A stretch of 10,000 nucleotides of DNA from Anaerolinea sp. (GTDB lineage Bacteria > Chloroflexota > Anaerolineae > Anaerolineales > Anaerolineaceae), in NCBI GenBank assembly GCA_020216845.1, contig JAIWNK010000070.1, positions 1 to 10,000 on the forward strand. Direction: 5' to 3'. Of the stretch, positions 6,312 through 10,000 are shown one piece after another. Every line of letters starts with the position of its first letter. The stretch's first letter is position 1. The position numbers were made by a program, and so were the translations under genes. Below the pieces are notes generated by a model. The model searched no databases. It saw only the letters and a list, made by a program, of their open reading frames with translations, and was not told where the DNA came from.

Positions 6312-6334
6312 ACCAAGTTTTTGCAAAACGGCAA
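6307..6334 (-). promoter_or_regulatory. promoter of tRNA-Thr
   Basis: On the - strand, -35 TTGCCG (6334 to 6329), a 16-bp spacer and a perfect -10 TATAAT (6312 to 6307). The expected start near 6300 leaves a leader of only about 3 nt before the mature 5' end at 6297. The -35 overlaps the ribosome-binding region of the divergent glycosyltransferase gene. Confidence 0.65.
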
Positions 6335-6339
6335 GAGGA
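6334..6339 (+). promoter_or_regulatory. Shine-Dalgarno that fixes the glycosyltransferase start
   Basis: AGAGGA lies just before the ATG at 6343, with a short spacing of 4 nt from GAGG. The reading frame is open up to 6103, but that extension runs through the antisense of the tRNA gene, so the start is placed at 6343. Confidence 0.7.
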
Positions 6340-6342
6340 ATC

Positions 6343-7611
6343 ATGAACATTGCAATGCTTTCTTACCACACCTGCCCACTCGCCACACTGGGCGGCAAAG
6401 ATACCGGCGGCATGAACGTCTACGTCCGTGAGCTTACCCGTCACCTTGGTCAGCGAGGCGTGCATGTAGATGTCTTCACCCGTTCACAAGATGAACACGT
6501 TCCGCACGTCCTGCACGACCTGGGCTACGGCAACCGCGTTGTGCACATTCCAGCTGGGCCCGAAACGCCATTGCCTAAAGCCGAACTTGCCACGTACTTG
6601 CCGGCCTTCGCCGAAGGCATTCAACAATTTGCAGCTGAAAAAGGCATCCACTACGACCTCATCCACAGCCATTATTGGATGTCTGGCATTGCCGCGCGGC
6701 AATTGCAAACCGTCTGGCAAACGCCGATTGTGCACATGTTTCACACCCTGGTGCAGATGAAAAACCGCGTTGCCCGCAGCCCCGAAGAAAAAGAGGGTGA
6801 CTATCGCCTGATTGGCGAGCGGCAAATTCTTCAGTTTGCCGATCGCATCATTGCCGCCACCCCCGCCGAACAGGCCCAACTACAATTCCTCTACCAGGCC
6901 GACCTGCGCAAGGTGATCATCTTGCCGCCGGGCGTAGACACAGCACGTTTCTACCCCATCCCGGCAGATGAGGCCAAAGCCGTTATTGGCATCCCCCCCA
7001 CAGACCGCATGATCTTATTCGTCGGGCGCATTGAACCGCTCAAAGGAATTGACACCCTGCTCCATGCCATGTCCTGCCTCTACAACGATGGTGTGCAATG
7101 TCAGCACCCCCATTACCTTGCCATCATTGGTGGCGATCCATCCGTCAGCGCGCAGGAAATGAACGCTGAAATGGCCCGCCTGCAAGCCCTGGCCTGTGAG
7201 CTCAACATCCGCGATGTGGTGCTCTTTCTCGGCAAACGCAGTCAAGACTTGTTGCCCTACTACTACTCCGCCGCCGAGGTGTTGGTCATGCCTTCGCACT
7301 ACGAATCGTTTGGCATGGTCGCACTGGAAGCCATGGCCTGCGGCACGCCGGTGATTGCCTCACAAGTCGGTGGGTTGGCTTTTCTCGTCCAGGATGGCAA
7401 AACCGGTTTCGTCATCCCCGATGATGACCCTGGCCAATTATGCCAACGGCTGGCCCAAATCTTGCGCCAACCGGACCTGCGTCAAACCCTTAGCCAACAA
7501 AGCGCTGCCCATGCGCAAAAGTATGCCTGGCCGTTGATTGCTGAACAGATGGTCCAGCTTTACCAATCTGTTCTAAGCCAACAACCACTTGCTAAATTAG
7601 CTGCCCCATAA
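6343..7611 (+). CDS. GT4-family retaining glycosyltransferase, MshA-like
   Basis: 422-aa GT-B enzyme. The N-terminal Rossmann domain begins MNIAMLSYHT and has the GGMNVYVREL loop (22-31) of the MshA/sucrose-phosphate-synthase branch. The C-terminal domain has the donor-site Arg and Lys (R229, K234 in GRIEPLKG) and the E-x7-E motif (E321-E329). Residues K79, Y111, T135 and R155 fall one position after those I recall contacting inositol-1-phosphate in Corynebacterium MshA (K78, Y110, T134, R154), so a phosphorylated polyol or sugar-phosphate acceptor is likely. MshA makes GlcNAc-inositol phosphate for mycothiol, but no other mycothiol gene is in view, and these homologues also occur in genomes without mycothiol. 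A sucrose-phosphate-synthase-like role is the alternative. No signal peptide or TM, so cytoplasmic. The gene is divergent from tRNA-Thr and its 3' end overlaps the next, convergent gene by 20 bp. Confidence 0.9.
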   Translation: MNIAMLSYHTCPLATLGGKDTGGMNVYVRELTRHLGQRGVHVDVFTRSQDEHVPHVLHDLGYGNRVVHIPAGPETPLPKAELATYLPAFAEGIQQFAAEKGIHYDLIHSHYWMSGIAARQLQTVWQTPIVHMFHTLVQMKNRVARSPEEKEGDYRLIGERQILQFADRIIAATPAEQAQLQFLYQADLRKVIILPPGVDTARFYPIPADEAKAVIGIPPTDRMILFVGRIEPLKGIDTLLHAMSCLYNDGVQCQHPHYLAIIGGDPSVSAQEMNAEMARLQALACELNIRDVVLFLGKRSQDLLPYYYSAAEVLVMPSHYESFGMVALEAMACGTPVIASQVGGLAFLVQDGKTGFVIPDDDPGQLCQRLAQILRQPDLRQTLSQQSAAHAQKYAWPLIAEQMVQLYQSVLSQQPLAKLAAP

Positions 7612-8248
7612 AAACACTGACGACAATCAGCAAAAAGAACCACAACCAAATTGCCGTCCACATGCGCGCCAGGCGCTGCCGCGCCCGCAAAAACAGCCAC
7701 ACCGCGCTCACCAACACACCAAACAACGCCAAATAGCCACTGAACAAATACGTGCGCACAAAAATCGGGTGCCAGTTAGCCAACATTTCCTGAGCATCCA
7801 GGAAAAAGCGCGCCGCCCAGCTCATCAAAAACACCATACCAAAAAACCGCCCGCCCAAAGGCAGCACGCGCCGCCACAAAACCGTCACCACCATTCCGGT
7901 AAAAATCAGCCACAGCAACGCTGTCTGCCCTGTTAATGCCTTCTCTCCCAAATAGTCTGACAAAGAGCAGGCAAACCAGCCCACCAGGCCACCAATCACA
8001 CCATGCCAAACGCGCGTCACATCGCGAGGCAACGTCAGGCTTCGGTCGAGGCAATATGTTGCAACTGCCAACGCCACCAAGGCATAAATCAACAAACCCG
8101 AGTTGCCAAACTGCCCGGCAATCGGGCGAATCAGCAAATTCAACAACAGCGAGAGTAGAATTAGCACCGCTGTGACCAACAAGCCATCCATCACAACACT
8201 CTTTTGGGCTTCACTTAACCGCAGGGGGGCTTTTATAGACAAGTTCAT
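7592..8248 (-). CDS. 7-TM membrane protein of unknown family, third gene of the ABC-2 operon
   Basis: 218 aa, almost wholly hydrophobic. I count about seven TM helices (about 21-41, 50-66, 81-97, 109-125, 132-149, 163-187 and 195-217), with a short N-terminal cytoplasmic tail and Arg-rich loops (WRR 125-127; RARQRLAR 188-195) consistent with positive-inside topology. I do not recognise the family, and it does not show the motifs of the DUF990-type permease upstream. It starts 42 bp after the ATPase stop on the same strand, so it is probably co-transcribed and may be an accessory membrane subunit, or just a passenger. Its end overlaps the convergent glycosyltransferase gene by 20 bp, with no terminator between them. 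The SD is unusually close to the annotated ATG (see 8251-8255). Confidence 0.8.
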   Translation of the reverse strand: MNLSIKAPLRLSEAQKSVVMDGLLVTAVLILLSLLLNLLIRPIAGQFGNSGLLIYALVALAVATYCLDRSLTLPRDVTRVWHGVIGGLVGWFACSLSDYLGEKALTGQTALLWLIFTGMVVTVLWRRVLPLGGRFFGMVFLMSWAARFFLDAQEMLANWHPIFVRTYLFSGYLALFGVLVSAVWLFLRARQRLARMWTAIWLWFFLLIVVSVFMGQLI

Positions 8249-8250
8249 CT

Positions 8251-8255
8251 CTCCT
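8251..8255 (-). promoter_or_regulatory. Shine-Dalgarno with 2-nt spacing to ATG 8248
   Basis: AGGAG on the - strand leaves only AG before the ATG at 8248. A TTG at codon 3 (8242-8240) would have an 8-nt spacing, and Met20 (8191) has a GAG 7 nt ahead. The start is therefore uncertain within 19 residues, none of which reach the first TM helix. Confidence 0.5.
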
Positions 8256-8275
8256 AAAAAAAATCTAACCGCGCT

Positions 8276-8281
8276 ATTATA
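8276..8281 (-). promoter_or_regulatory. isolated -10 (TATAAT) between ATPase and 7-TM gene
   Basis: A perfect TATAAT lies in the 42-bp gap, about 20 bp before the SD of the 7-TM gene. No -35 and no TG extension are seen at the right distance. It could be a weak internal promoter or an accident of the AT-rich gap. Confidence 0.25.
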
Positions 8282-8290
8282 AACCCAATT

Positions 8291-9295
8291 CTAGTTTGCT
8301 TTACCAGTTCTATCATCCACCGGGAAGAGCAATTGTTGCTCATAAATGCGGCGAATCGTATCCTCCAACCCCGCACGGCGCACTTCCACATCCAGAATCG
8401 TTTGCTCCTCATTCAGCATGGCCAGAATTTGCGCTGCCGAGTGGGTTTTGGGGTCAAACGAATAGAACACCTGTGCCCCCTCGCGCCGCGGCTCGGACAG
8501 GCCCGGCAAGCGCGGCGCAGCAAGCGGATCTGCCAATGTCACTACCAATCGGCGTTGCCCTTCAAAGCGTTCCAGTAATTGTTTCAACGCGCCATCATAC
8601 AAAATTTTACCATGGTCCAGAATCATCACCCGTTCACACAAACGTTCAATATCTGTCAAATCGTGTGTCGTCAACACAATCGTCGCATGACGCTCCTCAT
8701 GCACATATCGAATGAAAGTCCGTATGCGCTCTTTTGCAACCACATCCAACCCAATGGTCGGCTCATCCAAAAACAGCAGCTGTGGCTCATGCAACAATGC
8801 TGCGCATAACTCAGCCCGCATCCGTTGCCCCAGTGAAATCGAGCGCACGGGCAATTGAAGGAAGTCATCCAATTCCAAAATCTCACGAAACATCTTCAAA
8901 TTGCGTTGATACCGTTCTCTGGGAATGGAATACATGGCCTGCAATAAGTCAAATGAATCCATCACCGGCAAATCCCACCACAGCGAAGAGCGCTGCCCAA
9001 ACACCACCCCGATCTTTTGCACATAACGGATGCGATTCTTCCATGGAATCATGCCATCCACCAGCACTTCACCACTACTTGGCACCAATAAGCCGGTCAA
9101 CATTTTAATCGTCGTAGATTTGCCCGCCCCATTGGGTCCCAGGTACCCGACCATTTCACCTTCTTGCAACGCAAACGAGATGTCTTTGACCGCCGTGACG
9201 GTCCGGCGACGCGGCGCAAACAAAGCGCGCAGCCCCCCACCGCGTTGATTGACCGTAAACGTCTTAACCAGGTTGGCTACATGGATCATCGCCAT
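8291..9295 (-). CDS. ABC-2 type exporter ATP-binding protein (NatA/DUF990-partner type)
   Basis: 334-aa cytoplasmic ATPase. Walker A GPNGAGKST is at 53-61, Q-loop Q101 in GVVFGQRSSLWWDLP (96-110), signature SISLGQRMR at 152-160, Walker B LLFLDEPT at 173-180 with catalytic E178, and switch H211. The GQ-SS-WWDLP stretch and the LGQ form of the signature (Leu in place of the first Gly) are usual for the ATPases that serve DUF990/ABC2_membrane_6 permeases, so the substitution is not a defect. Residues from about 240 form the extra C-terminal domain of exporter ATPases. The start at 9295 is set by GGGGAG (9303-9308), 7 nt upstream within the end of the permease gene. Met3 (9289) is the alternative. 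Only 3 bp separate it from the permease stop. The substrate is unknown. Confidence 0.95.
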   Translation of the reverse strand: MAMIHVANLVKTFTVNQRGGGLRALFAPRRRTVTAVKDISFALQEGEMVGYLGPNGAGKSTTIKMLTGLLVPSSGEVLVDGMIPWKNRIRYVQKIGVVFGQRSSLWWDLPVMDSFDLLQAMYSIPRERYQRNLKMFREILELDDFLQLPVRSISLGQRMRAELCAALLHEPQLLFLDEPTIGLDVVAKERIRTFIRYVHEERHATIVLTTHDLTDIERLCERVMILDHGKILYDGALKQLLERFEGQRRLVVTLADPLAAPRLPGLSEPRREGAQVFYSFDPKTHSAAQILAMLNEEQTILDVEVRRAGLEDTIRRIYEQQLLFPVDDRTGKAN

Positions 9296-9298
9296 CGT

Positions 9299-10000
9299 CT
9301 AACTCCCCGTACTCTGATAATGGCGTAACGCAAAACGCCAAAACCAAATTGCCATCAGCAGCATACCCGCAGCGGCCAACGGCGCCAAAAAAGGGGCAAA
9401 CACCGGAAAGCCCAACACATCCGGTTTGTCCAAAAAATACAGCGCCGGATAGTAATTTAAGAAAACAAACGGCACCCCAAAGGTGAAGAAGCGCTGAAGC
9501 CAGCGCGGATAAATGTGCACTGGATAACTCATCAGCTCCACTCCACCATAGGTCAGAATATTGACCGCCTCAATCCGCTGCACCGTCCAAAAGATCAGCC
9601 CTGAGCCAACCATGAACAGCGACCCCATCGCCACAACCTGACTAAGCACCACCACCGGCAAATACAACAATTTTGCCACGCTCCAGGATACCGGCGTGAG
9701 CCACAACGACAAACCAAAAAACACAATCCCCTCCAACACCCGACCCAATCGCCGCAACAAAAAATTGGCGCCCAGCAATTGCGTTGCCAGATTCACCGGA
9801 CGTAGCAAAAATTGATCAAACCGTCCACTCTGCACCACCCCGCTAAACCAATCCGGATCAAACCCACCAAACACCATATCCATCAAGCCAAAGCTCATCT
9901 CAATCATCCCAGCCAGAAAGGCAACCTCCCCCAACGTCCAACCGCCAATGCTTTCAAAACGCAACATCACCAACACCACGGCCAAGAAGCCTATTCCAGA
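9299..10000 (-). CDS. ABC-2 type permease, DUF990/ABC2_membrane_6 type; 5' end off window
   Basis: 233 residues are visible. The frame stays open to the right edge, and the family is about 260 aa long, so roughly the first 30 residues (TM1) are missing; the TTG at 9985 is an internal codon, not the start. The conserved block GVVQSGRFDQFLLRPVN (about 54-70 of the visible part) and the later YPVHIYPRW followed by FVFLNYYPA (about 159-186) are diagnostic of this permease family. About five hydrophobic segments follow one another. The ATPase gene lies 3 bp downstream. Such systems usually have two DUF990-type permeases; the second may lie to the right of the window. With the ATPase it should form an export complex in the cytoplasmic membrane. 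Confidence 0.93.
   Translation of the reverse strand, partial: SGIGFLAVVLVMLRFESIGGWTLGEVAFLAGMIEMSFGLMDMVFGGFDPDWFSGVVQSGRFDQFLLRPVNLATQLLGANFLLRRLGRVLEGIVFFGLSLWLTPVSWSVAKLLYLPVVVLSQVVAMGSLFMVGSGLIFWTVQRIEAVNILTYGGVELMSYPVHIYPRWLQRFFTFGVPFVFLNYYPALYFLDKPDVLGFPVFAPFLAPLAAAGMLLMAIWFWRFALRHYQSTGS

Noticed and set aside
6103..6342. 80-residue N-terminal extension of the glycosyltransferase
   Set aside because: It is read through the antisense of a tRNA gene and its flanks, and the family's N-terminal beta strand begins at the ATG at 6343, which has an SD.
8296..9248. Several + strand frames opposite the ABC-2 ATPase
   Set aside because: Shadows of a gene with complete Walker A, signature, Walker B and H-loop motifs.

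Overview
The window is ordinary bacterial chromosome, gene-dense and of moderate GC (roughly half). The Thr/Pro-rich linker directly behind the lipobox of the lipoprotein (residues 23-78) is a style common in Chloroflexota (Anaerolineae-like), and an MshA-like glycosyltransferase and a DUF990-type ABC-2 exporter would fit that too. This assignment is an inference without any marker gene. C exceeds G on the + strand in every stretch I inspected, under genes of either orientation. This suggests that the - strand is the leading-strand template orientation for most of these genes.

Layout. (1) 4142 to 1, - strand: a three-gene operon of a MarR-type regulator and two ABC exporter half-transporters. 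The first half-transporter has a degenerate ATP site and a large extracytoplasmic insert. The second is coupled to it by an ATGA overlap and runs off the left edge. Together they look like a heterodimeric, MarR-controlled efflux pump. A strong sigma70-type promoter and a 30-bp dyad centred on its predicted start site lie in front of marR. (2) 4143-4327: divergent regulatory region, with a Fur-box-like dyad on the side of the next gene. (3) 4328-5032, + strand: lipoprotein of unknown function. (4) 5126-6028, + strand: zinc-ribbon membrane protein with two DUF3592-like domains, closed by a strong intrinsic terminator at 6054-6088. (5) 6089-6224: non-coding, with nested inverted repeats. (6) 6225-6297, - strand: tRNA-Thr(CGT). 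Its promoter shares a near-symmetric -10 element with the divergent glycosyltransferase gene at 6343-7611 (+). (7) 10000 to 7592, - strand: an ABC-2 type exporter operon of a DUF990-type permease (5' end off the window), its ATPase and a 7-TM protein of unknown family. The last gene overlaps the glycosyltransferase gene tail-to-tail by 20 bp.

I found no insertion sequence, phage gene, CRISPR array or toxin-antitoxin pair. The most interesting items are regulatory (the marR operator dyad, the shared -10 at the tRNA/glycosyltransferase junction, the Fur-like box) and domain-level (the insert in the 746-aa exporter, tandem DUF3592-like domains, the orphan 7-TM partner of the ABC-2 exporter). I do not see a clearly new multi-gene system.
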